DNA of 64,000 nucleotides from Opitutia bacterium (GCA_947472765.1 CANJCM010000008.1:1-64000); one strand, 5' to 3'; positions 1 through 9,740 are shown, counted from the stretch's first letter. The notes: generated from the letters alone by a model not told the origin. A program made the numbers and translations.

Positions 1-360
1 CTGCGCGCCACCCCTCTCAAGCCGGAACGATGCAGTAGAACGAAATCGACGGGTGTGGGCACCCGCCCTCCATGGTAGGCGGATCGTTTAGATTTCCGTT
101 CGCTCTCCTCTCAAAGAGCACTCCATGGAGGGACGGTGCCCCCACCGTCCACGATCTCCTTACGTCGGACGAGGCGTTCACCGTTTGGTGTAGGGCCGGT
201 GCTAGTCGCCGGGCCACGGGTTTCATTCACGAAGCGGCCCGGCGGCGAGCGCCGGCCCTACATTCAACTGCATCGTTCCGGCTCAAGAGGGGACCTTCGT
301 GAGGCTCATTGCCAAGGTCCCCTCTTGGAGAGGGGTGCCCGAAGGGCGGGGTGTGGTTGG
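1..360. repeat. Composite palindromic repeat, copy 1 (gene-free window start)
   Basis: No gene is supported in bases 1-445. The stretch is a composite inverted repeat. Near both ends it carries the sequence ACTGCATCGTTCCGG or its complement (about 23-37 and 267-282). The core at 49-152 has a GGGTG/CACCC hairpin at one side and a GGACGGTG/CACCGTCC hairpin (131-150) at the other, each next to CATGGAGGG or its complement. Two further GGCCGG-type hairpins lie at 191-216 and 236-262. The same core recurs at 51203-51302, inverted at 58627-58732, and as a diverged copy near 32768-32870. The element carries no transposase, so it looks like a non-autonomous, MITE- or REPIN-like repeat. Confidence 0.75.
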
Positions 361-445
361 TCCGTCGTCCATTATGCCGCGCCGTTGCGCGCTTTTTCCG
401 TGTCTTTGCGCTCCGCGTTCGAACAATCTGCGCCCCTTCACGCCC

Positions 446-1660
446 ATGCGCATTCATCCCTTTCAAGGCCTAGTTCCATCACCCGACCGCGCCCCTGAGG
501 TCGCGTGCGTGCCCTACGATGTCGTCAATGCCGCCGAGGCCGCCGGGCTCGCCGCAGGGAAGCCGCACAGTCTCCTCCATGTCGATCGGGCGGAAATCGA
601 TCTCCCTCCAGAAACGAATCCGTACAGCGAGGCCGTCTACGCGAAGGCCCGCGAAAATTTCCAGGCCATGCAGCAGGCCGGCGTGCTCGTGCGCGAATCC
701 AGCCCGAGTCTCTATGTTTACGAGCAGCAGATGGGTTCGCACCGTCAGCGCGGCCTCGTCGCCGGATGTCATGTCGATGATTACGACGCCGGCTTGATCA
801 AGAAGCACGAGAAGACGCGGAAGGACAAAGAGGACGACCGCACGAAGCTGATCGACACGCTCAGCGCGGACACCGGCCCGGTCTTCCTGACTTATCGCGA
901 TGCCGCCGCCGTGACCGCGCTGGTCGACGCGAAGACGAAGGAAAAGCCGCTCCATGATTTCGTCGCCCCCGACGGGATTCGCCACACGGTCTGGCGGATC
1001 GCCGATACCGCCGCATGGACGCAGGCGTTTGGCGGCGTGCCCGTCACCTACATCGCCGACGGCCACCATCGGGCGGCGAGTGCGGCGCGGGTCGCGCGGC
1101 TGCGGCGCGAGCGCAACGAGAAGCACACCGGGGCGGAGGAGTACAACTGGTTCCTCTGCGTCCTCTTCCCGGCGAGCGAACTGAAGATTCTGCCGTATAA
1201 TCGAATCGTGCCCGATTTGCATGGGCGGTCGCCGGCGGAATTCCTCGCGGCAGTGAAGGCCGGTTTCGGTCTCACCGAGAACGCGGCGCCGACGCCGACG
1301 AAGATTGGCGATGTCAGCATGTATCTTGGCGGCAAGTGGTATGGGCTGAAGTGCCCCGTTGATCCCAAAGCGGATCCCGTGGGCCGGCTCGACGTCAGCG
1401 TGCTGCAGGATCGGTTGCTCGCTCCGCTGCTCGGGATCGATGACCCGCGGACGAACAAGCGGATCGATTTTGTCGGTGGCATTCGCGGCCCGGGCGAACT
1501 GGTGAAACGCGTGGATGCCGAGGGCGGCGTGGCGTTCTCGCTTTATCCGGTGACGCTGCAGCAGCTCATGGACATCGCGGACGCAGGCCAGATTATGCCG
1601 CCGAAGAGCACGTGGTTCGAGCCGAAGCTGCGGTCCGGGCTGTTTATCCACACGTTCTAA
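446..1660 (+). CDS. DUF1015 domain-containing protein
   Basis: This 404-residue protein belongs to the uncharacterised DUF1015 family; its biochemical role is not established. The N-terminus has the family signature of an early PYDVV motif, the centre has ADGHHR at residues 204-209, and the C-terminus ends with the typical PKSTWFEPKLRSG block. It lacks a signal peptide and should be cytoplasmic. The frame is open upstream to 299, but that stretch is the terminal repeat. The ATG at 446 starts the recognisable family sequence (MRIHPFQG) and is preferred. It is convergent with the next gene, and a perfect hairpin lies between their ends. Confidence 0.88.
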   Translation: MRIHPFQGLVPSPDRAPEVACVPYDVVNAAEAAGLAAGKPHSLLHVDRAEIDLPPETNPYSEAVYAKARENFQAMQQAGVLVRESSPSLYVYEQQMGSHRQRGLVAGCHVDDYDAGLIKKHEKTRKDKEDDRTKLIDTLSADTGPVFLTYRDAAAVTALVDAKTKEKPLHDFVAPDGIRHTVWRIADTAAWTQAFGGVPVTYIADGHHRAASAARVARLRRERNEKHTGAEEYNWFLCVLFPASELKILPYNRIVPDLHGRSPAEFLAAVKAGFGLTENAAPTPTKIGDVSMYLGGKWYGLKCPVDPKADPVGRLDVSVLQDRLLAPLLGIDDPRTNKRIDFVGGIRGPGELVKRVDAEGGVAFSLYPVTLQQLMDIADAGQIMPPKSTWFEPKLRSGLFIHTF

Positions 1661-1663
1661 GCA

Positions 1664-1684
1664 GGGCGCACCCGAGGTGCGCCC
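1664..1684. repeat. Perfect hairpin between convergent genes
   Basis: Nine-base arms GGGCGCACC and GGTGCGCCC flank a CGA loop, four bases after the DUF1015 stop codon, followed by CCTACC. A related hairpin (GGGCGCGC, loop ACGA, GCGCGCCC, then CTGC) is at 52545-52565, so this is probably a member of a dispersed REP-like family. It may also stop transcription, but no T-run follows. Confidence 0.6.
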
Positions 1685-1749
1685 CTACCAACTACGTGTT
1701 GTAAGCCGTCGTAGGGGCGTGACTCGTCCACGCCTGAATCAATTCGCGG

Positions 1750-2601
1750 CTACTGCCCGAACCGCTGCAGGACTTCCGCCGGGATAACGACGTTCGTCGA
1801 CCCGACGTCCTGGAGCAGCGTGGTCATCGTCTGCTTCACTTTGACGCGACGTGTGCCATTGGGCGTCTGAATCGCGAGGAGGCCGTGGAGCCTCACCTTG
1901 TAGCGGTACACGATCCCGTCGCGGAACCAGAGTGTGAAGCTGCCGACGCCCTCCTCGGGTGTAATTTCCGGGTGCCCGTCGCGGACGAGCAGGAGCTGCG
2001 CCCCCAGTGCGGTCAGGGTGCCGGCGAGGCTGTCGCCGTCGGCTCGCCAGTTCGTGCCATTACTCACGATGACGCCGAGATCCTCGTGGGGATGGCTGAT
2101 GCCGGACTGGAGGTTGCTGAACGCTTGCTGCTCGCTGTCCTCGTCTTTTTTCACCGGGCGGGGGGCGAGCACGCCGACCAACCCCAGTCCTCTCACGCCG
2201 CCCGGCCGGAGCAAAGGTTCGGGCTCGACGCGAATTCCATTCGCCTCGGCCGCAGGGGGAAGCTCGGCAAAGCGCTTCCAGCCGGAGTCAGTGGCGAAGA
2301 CGCAGTCGACATTCCCGTGATAGATCACATCGACGACATTGTCGGTGGGCTCGCGGCCGAGCCGGCGGCGGATGGCGTTTACCACCGGCATGCGGACCCG
2401 GGTGAACCCTTCCCGCGATGTCTGGCCTTTGATTTCGTAGGTGCGGGCGTCGTCATCGACGATCGAGATCCAGCTGTAGTTCGGCCGGTCGGAAAGAGTC
2501 ATCGCCGCGACGATGCCGTCGTCGACCGGACCGGCGGCGAGGTGCGCTGCGCCGCCGATAAACGCGAACAACCCCGCCAGAATCGAAGGTGACGATTTCA
2601 T
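1750..2601 (-). CDS. Secreted protein of unknown function
   Basis: This is a 283-residue protein with no family I recognise. The first 22 residues (MKSSPSILAGLFAFIGGAA...) form a Sec signal peptide, so the ATG at 2601 is chosen over the upstream in-frame start at 2697, which would bury the signal. The mature part is a mixed alpha/beta sequence with no visible catalytic motif. The sequence near the C-terminus (TMTTLLQDVGSTNVVIPAEV) is preceded by WFRDGIVYRYKVRLHG, which resembles a beta-sheet-rich lipoprotein-carrier fold, but this is only an impression. It lies 105 bp downstream of glutamate dehydrogenase on the same strand and could be cotranscribed. Confidence 0.7.
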   Translation of the reverse strand: MKSSPSILAGLFAFIGGAAHLAAGPVDDGIVAAMTLSDRPNYSWISIVDDDARTYEIKGQTSREGFTRVRMPVVNAIRRRLGREPTDNVVDVIYHGNVDCVFATDSGWKRFAELPPAAEANGIRVEPEPLLRPGGVRGLGLVGVLAPRPVKKDEDSEQQAFSNLQSGISHPHEDLGVIVSNGTNWRADGDSLAGTLTALGAQLLLVRDGHPEITPEEGVGSFTLWFRDGIVYRYKVRLHGLLAIQTPNGTRRVKVKQTMTTLLQDVGSTNVVIPAEVLQRFGQ

Positions 2602-2706
2602 TCGTTCGCTCCGAAACGTGGCAGCACGAACGCCAGCCGTGAAGCCCGTTATCGTAACGATTCCCTCCGTCGTCTCCTCCATCGAAAACGAAAACACGCC
2701 GGCCGC

Positions 2707-3981
2707 TTACGGAAAAAGTCCGCGGCTCTGCTTGGCGTCGGCCACGCGCTGGATTCCCAAGGTGAGGGCGGCGAGGCGGCGGCTGAATCCGAATTTCTTC
2801 TTCTGGGCGTCGACCGAGGTCTTGGCCTTGTCGAGCAGCGCGAAGAGCTTCCCCATCACTTCGTCGCGGTCCCAGTAGAAATTGGAGAGGTTCTGCAGCC
2901 ACTCGAAGTAGGATACGATCACGCCGCCGGAATTACAGAGGACGTCCGGGATGACCTCGATGTCGCCGCGTTGGTCGATGATCTTGTCGGCCGCGTTGGT
3001 CGTCGGGCCGTTGGCGCCCTCGGCCAGCAGCCGGCACTTCAGCTTCGACGCATTCTTCTCGGTGATGACCCGCTCGAGCGCCGCCGGGACGAGCACGGTG
3101 CACTTCAGTTCGAGCAACTGCTCGTTCGTGATCGCTTCACCGCCGTCGAAATCACGGAGCACCTTCTGGGTGCGGACATAGGTGAGCGCCTGCTCGATGT
3201 TGATGCCCTTCGGATTGTAGAACGCGGCGGTGTGATCCGACAGCGCGATGATTTTCGCGCCGTAGCCGGCGAGGGCCCGGGCCGTTTCGCTGCCGACATT
3301 GCCGAAGCCCTGGATCGCCACGGTGGCCTTCGCGATCGGCACCTTCATGTCGTGAAGATATTGCTTCACGAGGTAAGCCACCCCGGCACCCGTGGCCTCC
3401 CGGCGTCCTTGCGAGCCGCCGAGCGAAATGGGTTTGCCGGTGACGATGGCCGGCTCGAGGTGACCGACATGGTTGGAATAGGTGTCCATCATCCAACCCA
3501 TGATCTTCTCGTTCGTCCCGACGTCGGGGGCGGGGACATCCACGTGCGGGCCCAGGAAGTTCACCATCTCCTGCATGTAGCGGCGGGAGAGATGCTCGAG
3601 TTCGGTTTCGGAAAGCTGGTGGGGGTCGACGATGACACCGCCCTTGGCCCCGCCGTAAGGCAGGCCCACGAGCGAAGTTTTCCAACTCATCCACATCGCG
3701 AGCGCCGCGACCTCGCCGAGCGTCACGCTCTGATGGAAGCGGATGCCGCCCTTGGACGGGCCGGTCGAAAGATTGTGCTGAACGCGGTAGCCCTCGAAGA
3801 CCGTCACGCTCCCGTCCTGCCGCCGGACCGGGAGCGACACCGCGAGGCAGCGCCGCGGATACTTGGTCCGGTCCCGAAGGGTGTCGGGGAGGTTGATCGC
3901 GTCGGCGGCCTTGTCGAACTGGCGGCACGCCATGCGGAAGACGTCGGAATCGTAGAGCGAGGAGACGATGGCTTTGGACAT
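2707..3981 (-). CDS. gdhA: Glutamate dehydrogenase (Glu/Leu/Phe/Val dehydrogenase family)
   Basis: The enzyme oxidatively deaminates glutamate to 2-oxoglutarate and ammonia, or runs in reverse, in the cytoplasm, linking nitrogen and carbon metabolism. The 424-residue length fits the small hexameric class. Visible hallmarks are GPSKGGIRFH (75-83), the catalytic lysine in PYGGAKGGV (K113), the catalytic aspartate in PAPDVGTNE (D153), and the Rossmann glycine motif GFGNVG at 225-230. The ATG at 3981 is chosen because residues encoded up to the open-frame start at 4125 do not resemble the family. It is divergent from the next gene with 147 bp between them. Cofactor choice cannot be read with certainty. 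The symbol is by family similarity. Confidence 0.9.
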   Translation of the reverse strand: MSKAIVSSLYDSDVFRMACRQFDKAADAINLPDTLRDRTKYPRRCLAVSLPVRRQDGSVTVFEGYRVQHNLSTGPSKGGIRFHQSVTLGEVAALAMWMSWKTSLVGLPYGGAKGGVIVDPHQLSETELEHLSRRYMQEMVNFLGPHVDVPAPDVGTNEKIMGWMMDTYSNHVGHLEPAIVTGKPISLGGSQGRREATGAGVAYLVKQYLHDMKVPIAKATVAIQGFGNVGSETARALAGYGAKIIALSDHTAAFYNPKGINIEQALTYVRTQKVLRDFDGGEAITNEQLLELKCTVLVPAALERVITEKNASKLKCRLLAEGANGPTTNAADKIIDQRGDIEVIPDVLCNSGGVIVSYFEWLQNLSNFYWDRDEVMGKLFALLDKAKTSVDAQKKKFGFSRRLAALTLGIQRVADAKQSRGLFP

Positions 3982-4128
3982 GGGGAAGTCGGCGCTGGAC
4001 AGAAGGATGGAACCGAACCCAGTCAGAACGTGACGCAGGCGGACGGCTTTAGCAATTGGCTTCCGGAGATCGGCGACTTCACTGGCGACCCTTTTCTTTC
4101 CCGGGACGTCCCGGAAAATTTCCATTTC

Positions 4129-5574
4129 ATGGGCCTGCTGCTCAATTTCATCCGCTGGGTCTTTCAGAAATTTGCCGCGGCCGCCCTGATCGGAGGATTG
4201 GCGTTGGTGGCGTGCGGGCTCTGGATTTTCCTGAAGGACAACGCCGACTTCGATCTCTGGCGGCAGGAGGTCATCCGGACGGTCGACGGCGAACGGAGCA
4301 AAGTACGAGCGGCGAAAGCCGACGTGGAACTCCGCATGACACGGATCACCGCCGAGATCGCGGCCGAGGATGAACGCGGCAAGCAGGCCGACAAGGTGCT
4401 CGCGCAGTTAAAGGAATTGGAAAGCGCGTGGGATCGGTTGATTGGCAATCCCGACCAGCAAAAGTCGAATGCCGAACAGATAGCCAGGATCGCGGCCCTG
4501 CGCATGCAGATTACGGCGAAGCGCGCCGAGCTGCAGCGGGAGTTCACCCGGACGACCTGGGAGCGGGACGGTCTGGACATCGCGCTCGGCAAGGTCGAGG
4601 CGAAGTACCAGGCCGTCGTGGCACAGCAGTCGAAGTTCTGGCACTACTTTGATCGGACCTGGGATTACGAGATCGGACGGGGGCCGGTGCGGATGGCGCT
4701 GAAGTGGTGGCTGCTCACGGCGATGCTGCTTTATTTCTTCGGACCGACCGTCTGGAAGCTCGGCCTGTACTTCGGTGTCGCGCCGTACATCGCGCGCAGC
4801 CGGCCGGTGCGGCTGCAGGCCGGCGGGGCGGAGTTGCCCGACGTGGGACCGAGTGGCGTCTCCGCGGAGATCGTTCTCGGGCCGGGAGAGCGGCTCTGGG
4901 TGAAGGAGAAATTCCTGCAGGCGTCGGATGAAGGGCTCAACCGGCGGACGCGTTACCTCCTCGACTGGCGGGTGCCGTTTACCTGCCTGGCGACGGGCCT
5001 GGTGGAGCTGATTGAGATGAAGAACACCGGTGCCGACGGCGGACCGGAGCGGCGGCTGACACTTTCCAACCAGGCGGATCCGCACAGCGAACTGGCGCTG
5101 ATTTCGCTCCCGGCGGGGACCTCGCTGATCCTGCGGCCCAGCTTCCTGACGGGGGTGGTGCTGGCGGGAACAGAATCCCGGCTCAAGATTCGCCGGCGCT
5201 GGCAGCTTTTTCGGTGGCAGGCGTGGGTGACGCTGCAGTTCCGCTTCTTCGAATTTGTGGGCCCGTGCCGGCTCGTCGTCGCGGGGAAGCGCGGGGTGCG
5301 GGCGGAGCGTCTGGAAGTGCGCGGCGAGGATCGCCCGGCGCGGCGCACGAATCAGGATGCCACGATGGGCTTTACGCCCAATCTCGATTACCGGCCGGCG
5401 CGGGCGGAAACCTTCTGGAGTTACTATCGCGGCATGAATCCGCTGTTTGACGACCTCTTCGCGGGTCAGGGCGTGTTTCTCTGCCAGCAGGTCGCCGACG
5501 CGGAGGGTAACAAGGAGGACCGCCGCTTCTGGTCTGTGGTCTGGGGCGGCGCGCTCAAGGTGTTTGGGATGTGA
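4129..5574 (+). CDS. Two-TM coiled-coil membrane protein, unknown function
   Basis: This 481-residue membrane protein is of unknown function. A first hydrophobic segment at about residues 12-32 is followed by a long charged coiled-coil region (about 45-165, rich in E, K, R, A and Q), then a second membrane segment at about 187-208. The C-terminal 270 residues look beta-rich (SAEIVLGPGERLWVKE, TSLILRPSFLTGVVL) and recall AIM24-type trimer folds, but I would not assign that. The ATG at 4129 is preferred; the frame is open far upstream only because it runs antisense to glutamate dehydrogenase. The next gene starts 157 bp downstream. Confidence 0.75.
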   Translation: MGLLLNFIRWVFQKFAAAALIGGLALVACGLWIFLKDNADFDLWRQEVIRTVDGERSKVRAAKADVELRMTRITAEIAAEDERGKQADKVLAQLKELESAWDRLIGNPDQQKSNAEQIARIAALRMQITAKRAELQREFTRTTWERDGLDIALGKVEAKYQAVVAQQSKFWHYFDRTWDYEIGRGPVRMALKWWLLTAMLLYFFGPTVWKLGLYFGVAPYIARSRPVRLQAGGAELPDVGPSGVSAEIVLGPGERLWVKEKFLQASDEGLNRRTRYLLDWRVPFTCLATGLVELIEMKNTGADGGPERRLTLSNQADPHSELALISLPAGTSLILRPSFLTGVVLAGTESRLKIRRRWQLFRWQAWVTLQFRFFEFVGPCRLVVAGKRGVRAERLEVRGEDRPARRTNQDATMGFTPNLDYRPARAETFWSYYRGMNPLFDDLFAGQGVFLCQQVADAEGNKEDRRFWSVVWGGALKVFGM

Positions 5575-5731
5575 GGATTGGAGCCCGGTAGGTGGAAATT
5601 GGCTACATCCTGCCGCCGGCCGAGGTGATTTGATCGGCGCTAATGCTTGAGCTGCTATGGTCGCGAGGGTCTGTCCAGTAAGGATTTTGTTACTTCTTTT
5701 CGAACGTGGGGGAGTCCCCTAGCGTCCGACC

Positions 5732-7771
5732 GTGATGTCCAGCCCAGCCCCGGCGGCGCCCTCGCCGACCGCACCCCGATCTGAGTGTACCCCAGCGCCG
5801 GTTGCATTCGTCCGCCGGCTTCTGGCGAGCCGGGAAGGCGGCGTGATCCTCGCCCTTGGACTCGCGCTGGCCGTCGGATTTCTGACGCGCGTGGCGCTGC
5901 TGATCTTCGCGGCCCGCGATGTCTCCTGGAATCTGAGCCTGGTCGCGGCGTTTGCCTGGGGCGCGCTTTTTGACCTGGCGGCCGCGCTTTGGTGGGCGGC
6001 GCCGCTGGGCGTGTTCCTTGCGCTGCTGCCCGCGCGGACGTTCGAGTTTCGGCTGGCCCGGCTGGCGGCGCACGCCGGCCTGGTCGCAATTCTCTACGCG
6101 CTGCTCTTTGGCACGGTGGGGGAGTGGCTGTTCTGGGAGGAGTTCGGCGTTCGCGCCAACTTCATCGCTGTCGATTACCTCGTCTACACGACCGAGGTGA
6201 TCGGCAACATCCGCGAGTCGTATCCGATGCCCGTGATTTACGCCTCCCTGTTCGTGGCGAGTCTGGCGGGCTACGGACTCCTCTGGCGGACCGGCGGGCC
6301 GGCGATCTGGCTGGCCGGGTCGGCGGCACCCGCGAAGCGGCGGTGGCGCGCGGCCGGGATTATCGTGCTGGCCTGCGGTGTCCTCGGCGGCGGGCTGAGA
6401 CAGGCCTACATTCCCAACTTCGCGAACAACTACAATCGCGAGCTGGCCAAGGACGGGCTCTGGTCCCTCTTCGCGGCTTTCTGGGACAACCAGCTCGATT
6501 ACGACACGTTTTACCCGAATATGCCGGCGGACGCGGCGTTCGAGCGCATGCACAAAATCCTCGCGCGCGATGGAGCCACGCCGCTGACCACCGAGCCGCG
6601 CGACCTGCTTCGACTCGTGCGCCACGCCGGGCCGGCGCAGCAGCTCAACGTCATCCAGATTACGGTGGAGAGCCTGAGTGCGGAGTTTCTCGGTCGCCAC
6701 GGCAGCAAGGATGGACTCACCCCGAACCTCGACGCGCTCGCGCCGCAGGCGCTCGTATTTGAAAACTTCTACGCCACCGGCACGCGGACCGACCGCGGCA
6801 TGGAGGCGCTCACGCTCTCGGTTCCTCCGACCCCCGGCCGCTCGCTGGTGAAGCGCCCGAACAACGAGCACCTCTTCACGCTCGGCTCGGTGTTCCGCAG
6901 CAAGGGTTACGAGACGGCGTTTATCTACGGCGGATACGGCTACTTCGACAACATGAACTACTTTTTCGGCGAGAATGGCTACCGTGTGGTGGACCGGAAT
7001 CTCGTCGTGAAGGGCGACATCACGTTCGCGAACGCCTGGGGCGCCTGCGACGGCGACCTCTTTCGCTGGACGCTGCGGGAGGCGGATCGCGATTTCGCGG
7101 CGGGGAAGCCGTTCTTCCATTTCGTGATGACGACCTCGAATCACCGCCCGTTCACGTACCCCGAGGGCAAAATCGATTTGCCATCGAAGACCTCGGGACG
7201 CTTCGGCGGCGTGAAGTACACGGACTACGCGATCGGCGAGCTGCTGAAGGAGGCCGCGACCAAGCCGTGGTTTAAGAATACGCTTTTCGTCATCGTGGCC
7301 GATCACTGCGCGTCGAGCGCGGGCCGGACCGAGCTTCCGGTGGAGCGCTATCACATCCCGCTCTTCATCTACGCGCCCGGTGGCCAGGTGAAACCGGGCA
7401 TCGTCAAGACGCTCACCAGCCAGATCGATTACGCGCCGACTCTGCTCGGGCTGCTGGGCTGGACGTATCCGAGCCGATTCTACGGGCGCGACGTCCTGAG
7501 CCGCGCTGGCGTCGAACCTGGCCGCGCCCTGATCGGTAACTACCAGAAGCTCGGCATTTACCAGGAGGGACGGCTGGGCGTGCTCAAGCCCGTCCGGGAT
7601 GCGAAGAGCTTCCAGTACAATCCGGTCAGCCATGAGACCGTGCCGATCGCCCACGAGCCGACGCTCATCGACGACGCCATCGCGTACTACCAGACGGCGA
7701 GCTGGCTCTTCAAGAATGGCCACCAACGGGAACTCACCGACGCCGAGCGGGCCCGGCTGGCGGCGCCGTAG
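5732..7771 (+). CDS. LTA synthase family phosphoglycerol transferase (sulfatase fold)
   Basis: This 679-residue protein joins an N-terminal multi-helix membrane region (about residues 35-220) to an extracytoplasmic sulfatase/alkaline-phosphatase-type domain. The family moves phosphoglycerol groups from phosphatidylglycerol onto an acceptor polymer. Metal and catalytic positions are visible in QITVESLSAEFLG (metal Glu), TGTRTDRGME (probable nucleophile T353), MTTSNHRPF (His) and FVIVADHC (Asp-His). In Gram-negative bacteria such enzymes decorate periplasmic glucans or lipids rather than lipoteichoic acid, so the true acceptor is unknown. The start is GTG at 5732 or ATG at 5735. The next gene begins six bases after the stop, which suggests translational coupling. 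Confidence 0.87.
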   Translation: MMSSPAPAAPSPTAPRSECTPAPVAFVRRLLASREGGVILALGLALAVGFLTRVALLIFAARDVSWNLSLVAAFAWGALFDLAAALWWAAPLGVFLALLPARTFEFRLARLAAHAGLVAILYALLFGTVGEWLFWEEFGVRANFIAVDYLVYTTEVIGNIRESYPMPVIYASLFVASLAGYGLLWRTGGPAIWLAGSAAPAKRRWRAAGIIVLACGVLGGGLRQAYIPNFANNYNRELAKDGLWSLFAAFWDNQLDYDTFYPNMPADAAFERMHKILARDGATPLTTEPRDLLRLVRHAGPAQQLNVIQITVESLSAEFLGRHGSKDGLTPNLDALAPQALVFENFYATGTRTDRGMEALTLSVPPTPGRSLVKRPNNEHLFTLGSVFRSKGYETAFIYGGYGYFDNMNYFFGENGYRVVDRNLVVKGDITFANAWGACDGDLFRWTLREADRDFAAGKPFFHFVMTTSNHRPFTYPEGKIDLPSKTSGRFGGVKYTDYAIGELLKEAATKPWFKNTLFVIVADHCASSAGRTELPVERYHIPLFIYAPGGQVKPGIVKTLTSQIDYAPTLLGLLGWTYPSRFYGRDVLSRAGVEPGRALIGNYQKLGIYQEGRLGVLKPVRDAKSFQYNPVSHETVPIAHEPTLIDDAIAYYQTASWLFKNGHQRELTDAERARLAAP

Positions 7772-7777
7772 GTTCGC

Positions 7778-8716
7778 TTGGGCGTGAATATTTTTCGTCC
7801 TAGATTCTGGTCAGCGTGGGACATCGTCCATGGGCTGGCCTTCGCACTCGTGGTCGGACTGGCCTCGGTTTCCCGTGCGGCTGAGACACCGTCGTCGGCC
7901 ATGACGGACCTGAGGATTCGGGGCATCTTTGACTCCGAACTGCCGCAAACGGAATGGCGCAGCCATCTCCGCTTTGTGGTGCACCCGCATTTCGGCGACC
8001 TGCTGCACCGCGACTTCCTCCGGGTGCCGGTCGGCGCGCGGTTTGGTCTGACCGACCGGTGGGATGTCAGCGCCGATGTCGAGGGCTACTTTTCTCACGG
8101 GTTGAAGGCCGATGCGTTTGGCGCGCACGCGGGATTGTCCGGCCTGTGGCTCTCGACGAAGTATCATTGGGGAGAGTGGCTCCGACCGCACGTCGAAGCC
8201 GCCTCCGGCCTCAGCTTTGCCCGCCCAATCGGAGCGCCCCCAGAGGAAATTACCGACGGGCTTCGCCATATCACCCCGTTCCTGACGCTTTCGCACGAAG
8301 TCGCGGGGCGGCCGAATCTCACGCTCTTTCTGAATCTCGGCTACGACTTCGCCGAGCCAACGCACTATCGCGCCGTTCGCCGCCGGAACGCCTTCAGTGA
8401 CGATTCCTGGAGCTTCACTCCGGGCTTCGTGTGGAAGCGCGGCAAACTGCGCTGCACACTTGAGGCGGGCTTCGCCACGAACGAGGGACTCGAGGGGCCG
8501 CCTGCCACGGTCTATGTGCTGCGGCCCGCAATCGCATGGGAGCTGCCCCGGCGGCTGACGTTCAAATCCGACGGACATTGGGTCCTCGGACTCGGCCTCC
8601 GCACCGCGCGCGGCCCGGACGGGACCGATGTCAGCCTGAGCGCGAAGCTTCGGGGTGACTTTGACTTCAAGCGCCTGATTGGCCGCGGCCGCAAACGCGA
8701 GCAGCCCGCGCGTTAG
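7778..8716 (+). CDS. Predicted outer-membrane beta-barrel protein, unknown function
   Basis: This protein of about 312 residues has a signal peptide (GLAFALVVGLASVSRAAE) and a mature part with many alternating aromatic/polar strands (for example GARFGLTDRWDVSADVEGYF and TKYHWGEWLRPHVEA), as in an outer-membrane beta-barrel of transporter or 'alginate export' size. The frame opens at TTG 7778, while GTG at 7784 is an equally likely start. Either lies just after the stop of the phosphoglycerol transferase gene, so the two are probably one operon and this barrel may serve the same envelope pathway. It ends in a basic RGRKREQPAR tail, unlike the aromatic end of most barrels, so the barrel call is tentative. 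The last four bases overlap the convergent gene. Confidence 0.7.
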   Translation: MGVNIFRPRFWSAWDIVHGLAFALVVGLASVSRAAETPSSAMTDLRIRGIFDSELPQTEWRSHLRFVVHPHFGDLLHRDFLRVPVGARFGLTDRWDVSADVEGYFSHGLKADAFGAHAGLSGLWLSTKYHWGEWLRPHVEAASGLSFARPIGAPPEEITDGLRHITPFLTLSHEVAGRPNLTLFLNLGYDFAEPTHYRAVRRRNAFSDDSWSFTPGFVWKRGKLRCTLEAGFATNEGLEGPPATVYVLRPAIAWELPRRLTFKSDGHWVLGLGLRTARGPDGTDVSLSAKLRGDFDFKRLIGRGRKREQPAR

Positions 8717-9648
8717 CGTCCGTTCATGAACGGACCGGTGAGACCCGTTTGCCGGCGCTTGAGATCCGCGTCCACGTACTTCTGCGTCAGTTGTTCCAGC
8801 ACCTCACTGACGTCGCGGTCCTCGACATAATGCTGCCGCGCGTGGGCGCGAAGCTGGTTCCAGTACTCTTCGAGGGCATTTTCGGCGAGGTGGCTGGAAA
8901 CGCTCCGGGCCGCATCGAGTCGCGCCGCAATCAGTGGCATGCCCTCGGAGAGGATCTGGCGGAACTCCGCCTCGACGCGCGCCGCTTCCGGGACGAGTTG
9001 CGCGGGTGGAATGACCGCGAGTCGCCCGACCCACGTCACGCGGTAAAGGTCGGGCAGAGCCGGCACCCGAACCTCGCGAGCCGGACCCTCGCCGGCGAGG
9101 GCCGCGATCGACTGCTCGATCAGGGCGAGCTCGTCACGCTGTTGCTCCAGCCGCTCGGCGCTTTCCCGGAGCGAGGCAAGTTCGGTCACGTAGCCAGTGC
9201 TCACGGCGCCCGGCGCTGTCGCTGCGGTGGCGACGGCCCGCACGTCCCGGGCAAACGCCAGCAGCAACTCCGGCAGCTGGGCGCACGACTGTTCCCAGTC
9301 GTTCAAGCGGGCGTCGATTTGCAGCAGGGCGCAATAGTCGGGACTCGCCTCGGCGAGGTAGGCTGAAACGCTGTTGCGGATCAACGGGCGGAGCCAGTCG
9401 GTGATGCCGTCAATTCGGGCCAGCTGCTCCTGCAGGGTGACCTCGTTGTCGAGCGCGGTGCGCATGGAACGGGTGAAGGCTTCGCGGGTTTCCTTGCGCG
9501 TCAGGAGTCCGCCGAACGGCGGGCGCGTGCCCGCAATGGCTTCCTTTTCCCGGGCGAGGGCGGCGATTTGCGCCTGCAACGCCTCGCGGCAGAGGTAGGC
9601 GTACGCCTCGTCCCGCAGGTGCTCCAAGGTGGCGGCCGAAAATTCCAT
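8713..9648 (-). CDS. Coiled-coil protein of unknown function
   Basis: This 311-residue protein is largely helical and rich in A, E, L, R and Q, without signal peptide or membrane segment, so it is probably cytoplasmic. Heptad-like stretches are clear in its first 60 residues (EALQAQIAALAREKEAI) and in the middle (LASLRESAERLEQQRDELAL). I recognise no family. The ATG at 9648 (MEFSAATLEHL) is preferred over the frame start at 9684, whose extra residues are glycine/arginine-rich and unstructured. It is 92 bp downstream of the DUF2293 gene on the same strand. Confidence 0.65.
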   Translation of the reverse strand: MEFSAATLEHLRDEAYAYLCREALQAQIAALAREKEAIAGTRPPFGGLLTRKETREAFTRSMRTALDNEVTLQEQLARIDGITDWLRPLIRNSVSAYLAEASPDYCALLQIDARLNDWEQSCAQLPELLLAFARDVRAVATAATAPGAVSTGYVTELASLRESAERLEQQRDELALIEQSIAALAGEGPAREVRVPALPDLYRVTWVGRLAVIPPAQLVPEAARVEAEFRQILSEGMPLIAARLDAARSVSSHLAENALEEYWNQLRAHARQHYVEDRDVSEVLEQLTQKYVDADLKRRQTGLTGPFMNGR

Positions 9649-9740
9649 CCCGCCAGTCAGGCCCCTGCCCCCGGCCTTCCGCAAAGGGAAAAATTACGGA
9701 GCGCTACTGAGCGGAGGCTACTCCTCCCGACGGACCTGAT

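Noticed and set aside
2971..4128. N-terminal extension of the coiled-coil membrane protein frame
   Set aside because: It is antisense to glutamate dehydrogenase; the natural start with a membrane segment is at 4129.
5690..7726. Long minus-strand reading frame (678 codons) opposite the LTA-synthase-type gene
   Set aside because: High-GC shadow frame; its translation is Arg-, Glu- and His-rich with no family features, and the plus strand carries a clear sulfatase-fold protein.
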